A DNA stretch of 64,000 nt from Fictibacillus macauensis ZFHKF-1 (GCF_000269865.1 NZ_AKKV01000005.1:1-64000); one strand, 5' to 3'. Numbered from the stretch's first letter, positions 1-9,048 are shown. The notes: generated by a model not told the origin, from the sequence alone. Numbers and translations: made by a program.

Positions 1-34
1 GAGGTCAGCGGTTCGATCCCGCTAGGCTCCACCA
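1..34 (+). tRNA. tRNA-Ala, 3' end only
   Basis: The window opens inside a tRNA. Visible are the T arm (stem AGCGG/CCGCT with loop TTCGATC), the 3' acceptor strand AGGCTCC and an encoded ACCA end. The acceptor and T-arm sequence match what I recall of Bacillus tRNA-Ala(UGC), but the anticodon lies outside the window, so the isotype rests on that resemblance. Encoded CCA is normal in Bacilli. Confidence 0.8.
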
Positions 35-50
35 TGTATACATATATTCT

Positions 51-81
51 ACCTTCTAGTAGCGACTAGGAGGTTTTTTTG
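51..81 (+). terminator. Rho-independent terminator after tRNA
   Basis: Stem ACCTTCTAGT / ACTAGGAGGT (one G-U pair) with loop AGCG, followed directly by seven T. It closes the tRNA transcript and separates it from the arginase gene. Confidence 0.85.
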
Positions 82-126
82 ACGTTTTTTTTAAAAGGCG
101 CCTAATAATTATCCATGTCAGAGGTG

Positions 127-200
127 GTAAGCGCTTTCTAAACGGTATATCTATACATCTTTCTGTCTAGTTGAACCACTGTAAAGAAAGCGTATACAAT
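127..200 (+). promoter_or_regulatory. rocF promoter with two cre-like boxes
   Basis: A sigma-A type promoter can be read: TTGAAC (171-176), 18-nt spacer, TACAAT (195-200). Two sequences resemble CcpA cre sites: GTAAGCGCTTTCT at 127-139 and AGAAAGCGTATACA at 186-199, the second overlapping the -10. The second differs from the cre consensus mainly at its first base. No -24/-12 (SigL) promoter, which drives rocF in B. subtilis, was seen, so control by carbon catabolite repression rather than RocR/SigL is inferred. Confidence 0.5.
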
Positions 201-242
201 GGATATATAACTGTAATGCATCAGCAGAGGAGGCCATTGAAG

Positions 243-1148
243 ATGAAGAAAGAGATTACGATTATTGGCGTACCAATGGATTTAGGACAAACTCGACGTG
301 GAGTAGATATGGGCCCTAGTGCGATTCGATATGCGGGGATTGTTGAACGCTTAGAAGATATTCAACATGAGGTGCAAGATTTCGGTGATATTCACATTGG
401 ACGTCCCGATGGATTCCAAGCACAAGATCCTACACATAATCTGAAAAATTTAAAAGAGGTCGCAGAAGCAAGTGAAAAACTTGCCGATGCTGTTTCTAGT
501 GTTATAGCGAAAGAACGCTTCCCACTTGTTTTAGGTGGCGATCATAGTATAGCGATTGGTTCATTAGCCGGCATTGCGAAACACTATAGTAACTTAGGTG
601 TTATTTGGTATGACGCACACGGTGACTTAAATACGGCAGAAACATCACCTAGTGGAAATATTCACGGCATGCCGCTAGCTGCAAGCTTAGGAATTGGCCA
701 TGAGTCACTGACTTCGATCGGAGGCTATATGCCAAAGGTGAAGCCTGAGAATATCGTTATCATTGGGGCGCGCTCGTTAGATGAGGGTGAACGAGAGCTC
801 ATTAAGGAAAAGGGTATTAAAGTGTATACGATGCACGAAATTGATCGTGTCGGCATGACAGCGGTAATGGAAGAAACCATTGCCTATTTGAAAGATAAAA
901 CGGATGGTGTTCACTTGAGTCTTGATTTAGATGGATTGGATCCAATGGATGCTCCTGGAGTAGGTACACCTGTACTAGGTGGCATTAGCTATCGTGAAAG
1001 TCATTTAGCGATGGAAATGCTTGCAGAATCACAAATGATCACATCAGCTGAATTCGTTGAAGTGAATCCAATCTTAGATGAGAGAAATAAAACAGCAACG
1101 GTTGCTGTAGCTCTCATGGGTTCTCTGTTTGGTGAAAAACTTCTATAA
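243..1148 (+). CDS. rocF: Arginase
   Basis: Hydrolyses L-arginine to ornithine and urea in the cytoplasm, the first step of the Roc arginine-degradation route. The 301-residue product has the ureohydrolase Mn2+-binding motifs GGDHS (about residue 98), DAHGD (about 124) and DLDGLDP (about 228), plus EFVEVNP near the C-terminus, and matches the usual arginase length. The ATG at 243 is chosen because AGAGGAGG lies just upstream; the longer reading from 171 starts inside the promoter. It sits directly upstream of sigW, as in B. subtilis. The alternative, agmatinase, is less likely given the arginase-type N-terminus and the context. Confidence 0.95.
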   Translation: MKKEITIIGVPMDLGQTRRGVDMGPSAIRYAGIVERLEDIQHEVQDFGDIHIGRPDGFQAQDPTHNLKNLKEVAEASEKLADAVSSVIAKERFPLVLGGDHSIAIGSLAGIAKHYSNLGVIWYDAHGDLNTAETSPSGNIHGMPLAASLGIGHESLTSIGGYMPKVKPENIVIIGARSLDEGERELIKEKGIKVYTMHEIDRVGMTAVMEETIAYLKDKTDGVHLSLDLDGLDPMDAPGVGTPVLGGISYRESHLAMEMLAESQMITSAEFVEVNPILDERNKTATVAVALMGSLFGEKLL

Positions 1149-1156
1149 CAAGAATA

Positions 1157-1194
1157 AACAGCTATTCCTCTGCATTTAGGAATAGCTGTTTTTT
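1157..1194. terminator. Bidirectional terminator shared by rocF and the Spo0E-like gene
   Basis: Perfect 13-bp stem AACAGCTATTCCT / AGGAATAGCTGTT with an 8-nt loop and a T run on the plus strand. The last codons and the stop of the minus-strand Spo0E-like gene (1176-1178) lie inside the hairpin, so one structure ends two convergent transcripts and also encodes the end of a protein. Confidence 0.85.
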
Positions 1195-1343
1195 AATGCA
1201 CTTCGCTGAAATTCATTTAGTAAATTATCGATATATTGGCTAATTTCCACAATCTCCTCAGCAATCAGTGGCATGTACTTAGACATTTCATTCATTTTCT
1301 TTCGGGATCGCTCAATTTCATTTAATAATAATTGCCGTTCCAT
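1176..1343 (-). CDS. Spo0E-like aspartyl-phosphate phosphatase, small
   Basis: A 55-residue protein, typical of the Spo0E/YisI/YnzD family, which dephosphorylates Spo0A~P and delays sporulation. The family signature (consensus SQxLD) appears as SQYID at residues 35-39, inside a two-helix pattern rich in Glu, Lys and Leu; the Asp is the catalytic residue in characterised members. ATG at 1341-1343 has GAGGAGAG about eight bases upstream. It is antisense to the flanking genes, between rocF and sigW. Ile instead of Leu in the signature is conservative. The exact paralog cannot be assigned. Confidence 0.8.
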   Translation of the reverse strand: MERQLLLNEIERSRKKMNEMSKYMPLIAEEIVEISQYIDNLLNEFQRSALKNSYS

Positions 1344-1481
1344 TTCGGTACACTCTCCTCACTTGATTTCTAAGGATTTTTATAAAGTATTCCCGATTAT
1401 AACCAATTGAAACAGGTAATGTATAAAAAAAGGTACTTTTTTTAAAATCGTGATAAAATATAAACTGCTTCATTTTTTATT

Positions 1482-1507
1482 TGAAACTTATTTTGAAGAG
1501 AATCGTA
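1482..1507 (+). promoter_or_regulatory. Autoregulatory sigma-W promoter
   Basis: TGAAAC at 1482-1487, 16-nt spacer, CGTA at 1504-1507: an exact match to the B. subtilis sigma-W consensus. It lies 35 bases upstream of the sigW start, as expected for the known positive autoregulation of sigW. Confidence 0.9.
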
Positions 1508-1542
1508 GAAAATAACAACCACTGGTGGTGGACGTAAAATAC

Positions 1543-2118
1543 ATGGAGTCATTACTAAAAAAACTTGTAAAAGCAGCTAAAAAAGGCGATCAACATGCCT
1601 TTGAAGGGCTGGTCGAACTGTATAAAGACCGTATTTATCGTCTAGCCTTTCGCATGATTGGAGACCGTCATGAGGCAGAAGACCTTGCACAAGAAGCATT
1701 TGTGAAGGCCTATATGAATTTAGACAAATACGATGACACGTATGCTTTCTCTACGTGGCTTTATCGAATTGCAACGAACCTTTGCATTGATCGGTTACGA
1801 AAGAAGAAGCCTGATTATTCAATGGATGCGCCGCTTTCAACGAGTGATGGAGGTACATTGTATCAACAAATACCTCATTCCGAAGAAGCGTTAGAGACGG
1901 TGGTAGAAAAACGAGAAGAGCGAGCCACTCTTCAAGAAGAGATTAGCAAACTGCCTGAAAAGTACAGAACAGCGATCATATTGAAATATATTGAGGATTT
2001 ATCACTAGAAGAAATGAGCGCGATTATGGAGTTACCGGTACCAACTGTGAAAACAAGAATTCATCGCGGTCGAGAGCTATTAAAGAAGGTTTACAAAAAG
2101 GTTATGAAGTCGAGGTGA
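1543..2118 (+). CDS. sigW: ECF sigma factor SigW
   Basis: Directs RNA polymerase to envelope-stress and antimicrobial-resistance genes. The 191-residue protein has the region 2 block with EAEDLAQEAFVKAY and FSTWLYRIATNLCIDR, the linker RKKKPDYSMDA, and region 4 with LPEKYRTAIILKYIEDLS and the helix-turn-helix VPTVKTRIHRGRELL. ATG 1543 aligns with the start of B. subtilis SigW and has GGTGGTGGA upstream; an in-frame GTG at 1525 is possible but would place the start nearer the transcription start. Its stop overlaps the translation initiation region of rsiW, implying coupled synthesis. Bound and silenced by RsiW until proteolysis. Confidence 0.95.
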   Translation: MESLLKKLVKAAKKGDQHAFEGLVELYKDRIYRLAFRMIGDRHEAEDLAQEAFVKAYMNLDKYDDTYAFSTWLYRIATNLCIDRLRKKKPDYSMDAPLSTSDGGTLYQQIPHSEEALETVVEKREERATLQEEISKLPEKYRTAIILKYIEDLSLEEMSAIMELPVPTVKTRIHRGRELLKKVYKKVMKSR

Positions 2119-2126
2119 TAAGAGGC

Positions 2127-2723
2127 ATGTCTTGTGAACATGAACAATTGTTACAAAAAGCATTAGATGGGGAACTATCAATAAGAGAGCAAGAAGCCTT
2201 TACAGCACATTTACAACAGTGTAAGGCGTGTAAGGCTGAATATGAGCTCGTTGAACACATGATTGTTGATGTGAAAAAGTTAGCAGACATCTCTGCACCG
2301 CTTGGCTTTACAGCAAATGTGATGCGTCAACTTCCAGCTGGGCATAAGAAGAAATCTCCGATCCGTTGGATGAAGCAGCACCCAATCGTAGCGGCGGCTG
2401 CTATTTTCCTTGTGCTTATGGTTAGTTCATTATTTTCTAGTTGGTCAACAGGAGAAATGGCTATTGCGGGTAATACGAAACATTTACAAATTAACAAACA
2501 ACAACATGAAGTAATTGTTCCTAAGGGTGAAACATTCAAAGGAGATCTTGTTGTAGAAAATGGGGATGTAAAAGTAGAAGGAACCGTCGAGGGAAATGTG
2601 ACGATTATAAAAGGCAAAAGATACTTGGCTTCTGCAGGAAGTATTACGGGAGATAGTCAAGAAATCCATGATATTATGCATTGGACGTGGTATAAGCTAA
2701 AGTCCTTAGTATCTGCGGACTAA
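2127..2723 (+). CDS. rsiW: Anti-sigma-W factor RsiW
   Basis: A 198-residue single-pass membrane anti-sigma factor. The N-terminal zinc-binding anti-sigma domain shows HLQQCKAC (H-x3-C-x2-C) at about residues 30-37; a membrane helix follows at about 87-105 (HPIVAAAAIFLVLM); the extracytoplasmic part contains the motif EGNVTIIKGKRYLASAG also seen in B. subtilis RsiW. On envelope stress, site-1 (PrsW) and site-2 (RasP) cleavage releases SigW in B. subtilis. Start ATG 2127 encodes MSC, as in B. subtilis; RBS AGGTGAT overlaps the sigW stop. Confidence 0.95.
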   Translation: MSCEHEQLLQKALDGELSIREQEAFTAHLQQCKACKAEYELVEHMIVDVKKLADISAPLGFTANVMRQLPAGHKKKSPIRWMKQHPIVAAAAIFLVLMVSSLFSSWSTGEMAIAGNTKHLQINKQQHEVIVPKGETFKGDLVVENGDVKVEGTVEGNVTIIKGKRYLASAGSITGDSQEIHDIMHWTWYKLKSLVSAD

Positions 2724-2761
2724 GTGTAGCCCCCTTCTAGTAAGAAGGAATGAATTGGGTA

Positions 2762-2770
2762 TGCTATAAT
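2762..2770 (+). promoter_or_regulatory. Extended -10 promoter for cdaA operon
   Basis: TGcTATAAT, an extended -10 element with a perfect TATAAT, 35 bases upstream of the annotated cdaA ATG. The -35 region at the matching distance is poor, as is common for extended -10 promoters. It would give cdaA-cdaR-glmM transcription independent of sigW. Confidence 0.6.
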
Positions 2771-2804
2771 AAATAGGTTCATAATTGACAGAGAAAGAAG
2801 TACC

Positions 2805-3647
2805 ATGAAGTGGAGTGATGTTATGTTGCCTGTAGGAAGCTTTAACTTAGGTAACTATATCAGCCAAATTGTCGATATATTGCTCGTTACGTATGTTTTC
2901 TATAAAATCATTATGCTTATTCGCGGGACGAAGGCGGTTCAACTTTTAAAAGGCATTGTCGTCATCGTTGCCGCCTGGCTTGCGAGTCGATTTTTTGAAT
3001 TGCGCACGATGAGCTGGCTGATGGATAAAGCCATTACATATGGTTTGTTAGCAATTATTATTATTTTCCAGCCCGAGTTGCGGCGCGCGCTTGAACAGCT
3101 TGGACGCGGCAAGCTCTTCTCTAGAGGAGCAGGCGCCTCAGATGAAGAGATGCAAAGTTCAATCGAGGCGATTGTCAAATCCACAGCCTATATGGCAAAA
3201 CGTCGCATTGGAGCAATTATTTCTTTTGAACGGGAGACGGGACTCACAGAATATGTGGAAACAGGTATTCCTATTCGTGCTAAAATGACGTCGGAGCTAC
3301 TTACGAATATCTTTGTACCGAATACGCCATTGCACGATGGAGCAGTCATTGTAAAGCCGAATGAAATTGTAGCAGCAGGCTGTTATTTGCCTCTTTCAGA
3401 AAGTCCGTTTATTTCAAAAGAACTTGGAACACGACACCGTGCAGCAATTGGTGTTAGTGAAGTAACCGATGCAATAACCATTATTGTATCAGAGGAAACA
3501 GGTGGCATTTCCATTACGAAAAACGGTGAAATTGATCGTGACTTGGATGAGGAAAGCTTACGTACGCTCTTAACGAATGAATTAATGGTATCTGGTCGCT
3601 CCTCTTCCTCAGCGCGTTGGAATTGGAGGGGAAAAAAGAATGGATAA
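2805..3647 (+). CDS. cdaA: Diadenylate cyclase CdaA
   Basis: Makes cyclic di-AMP from two ATP; the second messenger controls potassium and osmolyte balance and cell-wall homeostasis. Three membrane helices occupy the first ~85 residues, followed by the DAC domain with the catalytic motif DGAVIV (about residue 181) and the RHR motif in GTRHRAAIG (about residue 210). 280 residues against 273 in B. subtilis. The first ATG (2805) follows AGAAAGAAG; the ATG at 2823, preceded by GTGGAG, is equally credible and would shorten the product by six residues. The end overlaps cdaR by 8 bases, so CdaA and its partner are co-translated. Confidence 0.95.
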   Translation: MKWSDVMLPVGSFNLGNYISQIVDILLVTYVFYKIIMLIRGTKAVQLLKGIVVIVAAWLASRFFELRTMSWLMDKAITYGLLAIIIIFQPELRRALEQLGRGKLFSRGAGASDEEMQSSIEAIVKSTAYMAKRRIGAIISFERETGLTEYVETGIPIRAKMTSELLTNIFVPNTPLHDGAVIVKPNEIVAAGCYLPLSESPFISKELGTRHRAAIGVSEVTDAITIIVSEETGGISITKNGEIDRDLDEESLRTLLTNELMVSGRSSSSARWNWRGKKNG

Positions 3648-5058
3648 ACTCCTCAAGAGTAATTGGTTTGTGAAGATTATTGCTTTTTTATTAGCACTGA
3701 TGCTATATACGGTCGTGTCGATGGAAAACCAACAACAAGCCGACCGAAATTCATTTTTAACTTCTTTTTCAAAAAATAGTGAAACGGTAAAAGGGGTATT
3801 GTTGACACCATTTTATGATGAAAGCAAATATGTCTTATCCGATTTACCAAAGACGGTTGATGTGAAGCTATCTGGACCATCTGACCTCATTACGAAAGCA
3901 TTAAAAGTGGATCGTCGTATTCAAGTGTATGTTGATTTGAATCGACTGGGTCCCGGTACAGCGAAGGTTCCTGTAAAAGTCCGGAATTTACCGGATGGTG
4001 TTGATGCGGAAGTGGAACCGAAAGAAGTGAAAGTGACACTACATCGGAAGTTAACGAAGCAATTTTCTGTTCAATTTAATACAAAGGAAAGTAAAAATCT
4101 TCCTAGTGGTATTAGCGAAAAAAATGTGACCTTCTCACCGAAAAACGTATATGTAACGGGTGCAGAAGAAAGCGTTGAAAACATCGAAAGTGTACGAGCA
4201 ACGGTGGACGGTTCACAATTGTCTGGAGAAATGGCAACCAATTTGTCCTTAAAGGCATATGATAAGGAGGGTCATGAGGAAAACGTCATGATTGATCCGA
4301 AAACGGTGAATGCAACCATTCCTTTAAAGAAACAAAAAAAATCCTTACCGATTACGATCAATCAAAAAGGCAGTTTACCAAAAGGCTTAACGATTTCAGA
4401 ACTGTCTGTTTCGCCAAAAGAAGTGACCATTTCAGGATCTCCTGAACAGTTAAAGAAAATAACAAAATTAAAAAGTATCGATGTTGACGTCAGTTCAATT
4501 ACAAAGAATCAAACGATAAAAGTAGACGTGCCAGTACCTAAAGGAGCTGACAGCGTTGAACCTAAGCAAGTAGAGGTAAAGATTTCGGTTGATAAAGACG
4601 TAACGTCCAAAACCTTTTCTAATGTACCACTATCAATATCTGGAAAAGAAGAAGGACAAAGTGTGTCCATTCAATCGCCTTCTTCTAAAAGTGTAGATGT
4701 GACCGTAACCGGAAGTAAAGCATCGATTGATGCCCTTTCCAAAAGTGATGTGAAAGCGTCGGTTGACGTTAGTGGTCTTGATCGAGGAACGCATCGTGTA
4801 AGTATTGATGCCTCCAATCCGAAGAATCTTCCAATGAAGCTTAGTACGTCATCGGTTCAAGTGAAGGTAGATCGGAAGGAGCAAGAAGATCAATCCAATA
4901 ATAGTACGCAAGAAGATGAGCGCACCGGATCACGTGAATCAAATAACGAACAGTCTCAAGAGAAAAAGAGTAAGCAACAACTGAGTCCATCGTATCGAGC
5001 GTCGAGGGGACAGGAAACAATCGACCGTGATGACTCAGAAACCGAAGGAGAGAATTAA
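3640..5058 (+). CDS. cdaR: CdaA regulatory protein CdaR (YbbR)
   Basis: Membrane-anchored extracytoplasmic regulator that binds CdaA and GlmM. A single N-terminal membrane helix (IIAFLLALMLYTVV, about residues 13-27) is followed by about four YbbR repeats, visible through recurring units such as FSVQFNTKESKNLPSG and LPITINQKGSLPKGLT. The last ~60 residues (from about 410) are a low-complexity tail rich in Gln, Asn, Ser, Glu and Lys, likely disordered at the cell surface. It overlaps cdaA by 8 bases and is followed three bases later by glmM, the conserved cdaA-cdaR-glmM module. Confidence 0.93.
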   Translation: MDKLLKSNWFVKIIAFLLALMLYTVVSMENQQQADRNSFLTSFSKNSETVKGVLLTPFYDESKYVLSDLPKTVDVKLSGPSDLITKALKVDRRIQVYVDLNRLGPGTAKVPVKVRNLPDGVDAEVEPKEVKVTLHRKLTKQFSVQFNTKESKNLPSGISEKNVTFSPKNVYVTGAEESVENIESVRATVDGSQLSGEMATNLSLKAYDKEGHEENVMIDPKTVNATIPLKKQKKSLPITINQKGSLPKGLTISELSVSPKEVTISGSPEQLKKITKLKSIDVDVSSITKNQTIKVDVPVPKGADSVEPKQVEVKISVDKDVTSKTFSNVPLSISGKEEGQSVSIQSPSSKSVDVTVTGSKASIDALSKSDVKASVDVSGLDRGTHRVSIDASNPKNLPMKLSTSSVQVKVDRKEQEDQSNNSTQEDERTGSRESNNEQSQEKKSKQQLSPSYRASRGQETIDRDDSETEGEN

Positions 5059-5061
5059 GAC

Positions 5062-6399
5062 ATGGGTAAATATTTTGGAACAGATGGTGTTAGAGGAGTA
5101 GCCAATACAGAATTAACGCCTGAATTTGCCTTTAAACTAGGCCGTTTTGGCGGATATGTGTTAACTAAAGATTCAAATAAACCAAAAGTATTAATTGGTC
5201 GCGATACACGCATTTCAGGTCATATGCTAGAAGGTGCTCTCGTTGCAGGTCTTCTTTCTACAGGTGCAGAAGTATTGCGCCTTGGTGTCATTTCAACGCC
5301 TGGTGTTGCTTATTTAACAAAAGCCCTTGGTGCACAAGCGGGTGTCATGATTTCCGCTTCACATAATCCTGTAGCGGATAATGGCATTAAGTTTTTTGGT
5401 GCAGATGGCTTTAAATTATTGGACGAGCAAGAAGCAGAAATTGAAGCACTTCTTGATCAAGAAGATACATTACCACGTCCATCTGGAGCAGATATCGGCT
5501 CTGTTGGGGATTATTTTGAAGGTGGACAGAAGTACCTTCAATATTTAAAGCAAACGATTCAAGGCGATTTCTCAGGATTACACATTGCGCTTGATTGTGC
5601 ACATGGAGCAACCTCTTCACTCGCTCCGCATTTGTTTGCGGATTTGGAAGCAGATATTTCAACAATGGGGACGAGCCCGAATGGCTTAAACATTAATGAA
5701 GGTGTCGGCTCAACGCATCCAGAAAAACTAGCAGCACTCGTAAAAGAAAAAGGCGCAAACATGGGTCTTGCTTTTGATGGCGATGGGGATCGTCTCATTG
5801 CGATTGATGAAAAGGGAAATATCGTTGATGGTGACCAAATCATGTTCATTTGCGCTACGTATTTAAAAGAACAAGGACGTTTAAACAACGATACAATCGT
5901 TTCAACGGTTATGAGTAACCTTGGTTTTTATAAAGGCTTAGAAGCGAAAGCGGTCAAGTCTGTTCAAGCGGGTGTTGGCGATCGTTACGTAATGGAAGAG
6001 ATGCGTAAAGGGAATTATAATCTTGGTGGCGAGCAGTCTGGTCATATTATTTTTCTAGATCATACAACAACAGGTGACGGCATGCTGTCTGCGATTCAGC
6101 TTGCTAGTATCGTGAAGCAAAGCAATAAACCATTGTCTGAGCTTGCGAATGAAATGAAAAAGTTCCCACAAGTATTGATCAATGTTCGGGTAGCGGACAA
6201 GTCTAAGCTTGAGAACAATGCAGCGATCACAGAAGCCATTGCGGCTGTGGAAACAGAAATGGAAGGCAACGGGCGTGTGCTCGTTCGTCCATCAGGAACT
6301 GAGCCTCTCGTGCGTGTCATGGTTGAAGCACCAACAGAAGAGCTTTGTCAATCGTATGCAAATGCGATTGTTGAAGTTGTTAAAACAGAGCTTGTTTAA
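5062..6399 (+). CDS. glmM: Phosphoglucosamine mutase GlmM
   Basis: Converts glucosamine-6-phosphate to glucosamine-1-phosphate on the way to UDP-GlcNAc, and inhibits CdaA in characterised Bacilli. The 445-residue protein begins [14 protein letters not shown], has the phosphoserine loop [16 protein letters not shown] (active Ser about residue 100), the Mg2+ loop DGDGDRLIA (about 239) and the sugar-phosphate loop [12 protein letters not shown] near the end, all family hallmarks. ATG at 5062 follows GGAGAG. Third gene of the cda operon. Confidence 0.97.
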   Translation: MGKYFGTDGVRGVANTELTPEFAFKLGRFGGYVLTKDSNKPKVLIGRDTRISGHMLEGALVAGLLSTGAEVLRLGVISTPGVAYLTKALGAQAGVMISASHNPVADNGIKFFGADGFKLLDEQEAEIEALLDQEDTLPRPSGADIGSVGDYFEGGQKYLQYLKQTIQGDFSGLHIALDCAHGATSSLAPHLFADLEADISTMGTSPNGLNINEGVGSTHPEKLAALVKEKGANMGLAFDGDGDRLIAIDEKGNIVDGDQIMFICATYLKEQGRLNNDTIVSTVMSNLGFYKGLEAKAVKSVQAGVGDRYVMEEMRKGNYNLGGEQSGHIIFLDHTTTGDGMLSAIQLASIVKQSNKPLSELANEMKKFPQVLINVRVADKSKLENNAAITEAIAAVETEMEGNGRVLVRPSGTEPLVRVMVEAPTEELCQSYANAIVEVVKTELV

Positions 6400-6418
6400 T
6401 AGCTAATTATTAAAAATG

Positions 6419-6453
6419 TGCATAAGCGTATCACGGGATGATTCGCTTATGCA
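6419..6453 (+). terminator. Terminator-like hairpin after glmM
   Basis: Perfect 10-bp stem TGCATAAGCG / CGCTTATGCA with an inner ATCA/TGAT stem. The T run (6470-6477) is about 17 bases further on rather than adjacent, so termination efficiency is uncertain and read-through to glmS is possible. Confidence 0.55.
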
Positions 6454-6519
6454 TAGTTTATACTAATCGTTTTTTTTATTTGCAGAACGCTAGTCACAAA
6501 ACGGACACGAACGAACGGA

Positions 6520-6548
6520 TTGACGTTTTTATCCAAAACCGTTATGAT
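6520..6548 (+). promoter_or_regulatory. glmS promoter
   Basis: TTGACG (6520-6525), 17-nt spacer, TATGAT (6543-6548): a good sigma-A promoter. It places the transcript start about 55 bases upstream of the ribozyme, as expected for a self-cleaving leader. Confidence 0.75.
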
Positions 6549-6594
6549 GAACTTTGTATTCACTTTAAACTGAGAAAGGAGCATTAAAGCAGAA

Positions 6595-6765
6595 CAAAGC
6601 AATACCACAAGCGCCTGAACTATTTTCGACCGGAATGAAAATAGTTGACGAGGAAGAGGATCATCGAGATTTCGGCGGATGCCTCTCGGATGACGTCACA
6701 TCCGTAAGCTTTTATACAAACCAGGTAAGGTGACTTCCTGTACAAACATAAAAGTAGTGACGAAT
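6595..6765 (+). ncRNA. glmS ribozyme / glucosamine-6-phosphate riboswitch
   Basis: The segment carries the conserved glmS ribozyme core: AAGCGCC with the expected cleavage just before G6611, GAACT, GTTGACGAGG, ATCGAGATTTCGGCGGATG, CCGTAAGCTTTTA, AAGGTGACTT and the terminal AAAAGTAGTGACG. Binding of glucosamine-6-phosphate triggers self-cleavage, and in B. subtilis the exposed 5'-OH end leads RNase J to degrade the glmS message. It lies in the glmS leader, giving product feedback on GlmS. Confidence 0.96.
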
Positions 6766-6784
6766 AGAGAAAATAAACATAGGT

Positions 6785-6840
6785 GGGGCTATGAGCCCCG
6801 CTCATAGTCCCCCATGTGGATGCTATGCTCGCAAACGAGC
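6785..6840 (+). other. Two extra hairpins between ribozyme and glmS start
   Basis: Hairpin one: GGGGCTATGAG (6785-6795) pairs with CTCATAGtCCCC (6801-6812, one bulged T). Hairpin two: GCTCG (6827-6831) pairs with CGAGC (6836-6840) around CAAA. Neither has a T run, so they are not terminators. They sit between the ribozyme 3' edge and the glmS RBS and would remain on the 3' cleavage fragment. Confidence 0.65.
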
Positions 6841-6869
6841 AAGCTACCTATAGGGAGGATATTGTTACT

Positions 6870-8672
6870 ATGTGCGGAATTGTAGGATATGCAGGTAATC
6901 ATGATGCGAAAGAAATTTTATTACACGGTCTTGAAAAGCTAGAATATCGCGGGTATGACTCAGCAGGGATTGCTGTAGCTACAGGTGAAGGTGTTCAAGT
7001 TTTTAAAGAGAAAGGTCGTATTGCAGTTCTTCGTGATCATGTAGATGCTGCGGTTGAAACAACAGTTGGAATTGGTCATACGCGTTGGGCGACTCACGGA
7101 GTGCCTAGTAAGCTAAATGCCCATCCACATCAAAGCACAACCGAACGCTTCACACTCGTTCATAACGGCGTGATTGAAAACTACGAGGGCGTAAAGAGAG
7201 AATATTTACCTCACGTAACGTTCAAAAGTGACACCGACACAGAAGTTATTGTACAGTTGATCGAAAAGTTAGTGAAGGATGGTCTTGGAGTGGAAGAAGC
7301 ATTCCGCAAAGCGCTATCTACACTAAAAGGATCCTATGCAATTGCTTTGTTAGACAATCATGATAGTGACACCATCTATGTTGGTAAAAATAAAAGCCCA
7401 TTGCTGATCGGAGTGGGTGAAGGCTTTAACGTCGTTGCAAGTGATGCCATGGCAATGATCGCGCAAACGAATCAATACGTGGAATTGATGGACCAAGAGA
7501 TTGTCGTCTTAACACGTGATGCGTATCAAATTAAAACACTTGATGGCACAAACGTATCTCGTGCGCCATATACGGCGGAACTTGATGCAAGCGATATCGA
7601 AAAAGGTACGTACCCACACTATATGCTAAAAGAAATCGACGAGCAGCCGTTCGTTATTCGTAACATTATTAAACAATACCAAGATGCAAATGGTCAGCTG
7701 AAGCTTGATCAAAACATCCGCTCTGCAGTAAAAGAAGCGGATCGCATTTACATCGTAGCATGCGGAACGAGCTACCATGCAGGCTTAGTCGGTAAACAAT
7801 TCCTTGAAGGCATCGCTTCTGTTCCTGTCGAAGTGCACATTGCAAGTGAATTTGTTTACAACATGCCACTTCTTTCACAAAAGCCGTTATTTGTCTTCAT
7901 TTCACAATCTGGTGAAACAGCAGATAGCCGTGCGGTGCTCGTAGAAGTGAAACGACTTGGACATAAAGCATTAACAATTACAAACGTTCCAGGCTCTACT
8001 CTTTCTCGTGAAGCGGATCATACTTTAAACTTGTATGCTGGCCCTGAGATTGCTGTAGCGTCAACAAAAGCTTACACTGCACAAATTGCTGTTCTTGCGA
8101 TCCTAGCAGTAGACACAGCGCGTGCTAAAGGAATTACGCTTGATTTTGATCCACTACAAGAGCTAGCCATCGTTGCTAACGCAATGGAAGCTTTAACCGA
8201 TCAAAAAGAAAATATCGAACGCATTGCGCGTGAATATTTATCGGTTACTCGCAACTGCTTCTTCATCGGCCGTGCCGTTGACTTCTACGTAGGAATGGAA
8301 GGCGCTCTTAAGCTCAAAGAAATTTCCTACATTCAAGCAGAAGGCTTTGCTGGTGGCGAATTGAAACACGGTACCATTGCCTTGATTGAAGACGGAACAC
8401 CTGTCATCGCGCTAGCAACACAAAGCCACGTGAACCTAAGCATCCGCGGAAACGTAAAAGAAGTAGCCGCTCGCGGTGCCGACGTTTGCGTCATTAGTAC
8501 CGAAGTAACAAAAGAAGAAGGCGATCGCATCGTCCTTCCAGAAGTACACGAATATTTAACACCACTCGTATCTGTTGTACCATTACAATTACTAGCCTAT
8601 TACGCAGCACTTCACCGCGATTGTGACGTTGATAAGCCACGTAACTTAGCGAAGAGTGTAACGGTAGAGTAG
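6870..8672 (+). CDS. glmS: Glucosamine-fructose-6-phosphate aminotransferase GlmS
   Basis: Forms glucosamine-6-phosphate from fructose-6-phosphate and glutamine, the entry to amino-sugar synthesis. The 600-residue protein starts MCGIVGYAG, giving the N-terminal Cys nucleophile after Met removal; the class II glutaminase domain (about 1-240, with HTRWATHG and HNGVIENY) is followed by two SIS isomerase domains (GTSYHAG about residue 301; [10 protein letters not shown] about 345; IGRAVDFY about 468) and the C-terminal AKSVTVE. ATG 6870 is preceded by TAGGGAGGAT and the Cys must be residue 2; a longer reading from 6816 is rejected. Controlled by the upstream ribozyme. Confidence 0.97.
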   Translation: MCGIVGYAGNHDAKEILLHGLEKLEYRGYDSAGIAVATGEGVQVFKEKGRIAVLRDHVDAAVETTVGIGHTRWATHGVPSKLNAHPHQSTTERFTLVHNGVIENYEGVKREYLPHVTFKSDTDTEVIVQLIEKLVKDGLGVEEAFRKALSTLKGSYAIALLDNHDSDTIYVGKNKSPLLIGVGEGFNVVASDAMAMIAQTNQYVELMDQEIVVLTRDAYQIKTLDGTNVSRAPYTAELDASDIEKGTYPHYMLKEIDEQPFVIRNIIKQYQDANGQLKLDQNIRSAVKEADRIYIVACGTSYHAGLVGKQFLEGIASVPVEVHIASEFVYNMPLLSQKPLFVFISQSGETADSRAVLVEVKRLGHKALTITNVPGSTLSREADHTLNLYAGPEIAVASTKAYTAQIAVLAILAVDTARAKGITLDFDPLQELAIVANAMEALTDQKENIERIAREYLSVTRNCFFIGRAVDFYVGMEGALKLKEISYIQAEGFAGGELKHGTIALIEDGTPVIALATQSHVNLSIRGNVKEVAARGADVCVISTEVTKEEGDRIVLPEVHEYLTPLVSVVPLQLLAYYAALHRDCDVDKPRNLAKSVTVE

Positions 8673-8713
8673 GGTTAACGAATAATAAATTTGTTTAAAT
8701 ATGGAAGTTCAAC

Positions 8714-8755
8714 ATCCGTTTGCTTATAATTAACATAAGTGAACGGATTTTTTTA
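8714..8755 (+). terminator. glmS terminator
   Basis: Stem ATCCGTT + CTTAT pairing with ATAAG + AACGGAT, followed by TTTTTTT. Confidence 0.8.
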
Positions 8756-8850
8756 TTTTGCTGTTCAAAGGAAGAATGAGATTCAATGCAGGATGGTTAT
8801 GAACGACCCATTACACGTAAGAGGAGGTGGATCCAATCGGATTCTATATA

Positions 8851-8991
8851 ATGCTTCTATCTTTTCTACTCGGCATATTTTTGATAGTTCTCGGTGTTTC
8901 TCATAGAAACCGTAATGTATTATACAAATCTTTCATAGTGCTAGGAATCGTTCCCCTTCTTTTTGCTGTTTATTTAGCAAGGCCACATTAA
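8851..8991 (+). CDS. Small hydrophobic membrane peptide, unknown
   Basis: A 46-residue reading frame with two predicted membrane helices (LLSFLLGIFLIVLGV and FIVLGIVPLLFAVYLA) separated by a basic loop SHRNRNVLYK. No family is recognised. A strong AGGAGGTGG (8822-8830) lies upstream, but 20 bases before the ATG at 8851. In-frame GTG 8827 would be too close to it. The start is therefore unsure. A solid terminator follows at 9011, which supports a real transcription unit. Confidence 0.45.
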   Translation: MLLSFLLGIFLIVLGVSHRNRNVLYKSFIVLGIVPLLFAVYLARPH

Positions 8992-9010
8992 CATAAAGTC
9001 GCAACATGTC

Positions 9011-9048
9011 ACCCCTTTGGTTTTCAGTAGCCAAAGGGGTGGTTTTTG
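9011..9048 (+). terminator. Rho-independent terminator
   Basis: Stem CACCCCTTTGG / CCAAAGGGGTG with a 10-nt loop, then GGTTTTTG. It ends the small membrane-peptide transcript. The 9050-9240 stretch that follows holds no gene I can support. Confidence 0.8.
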
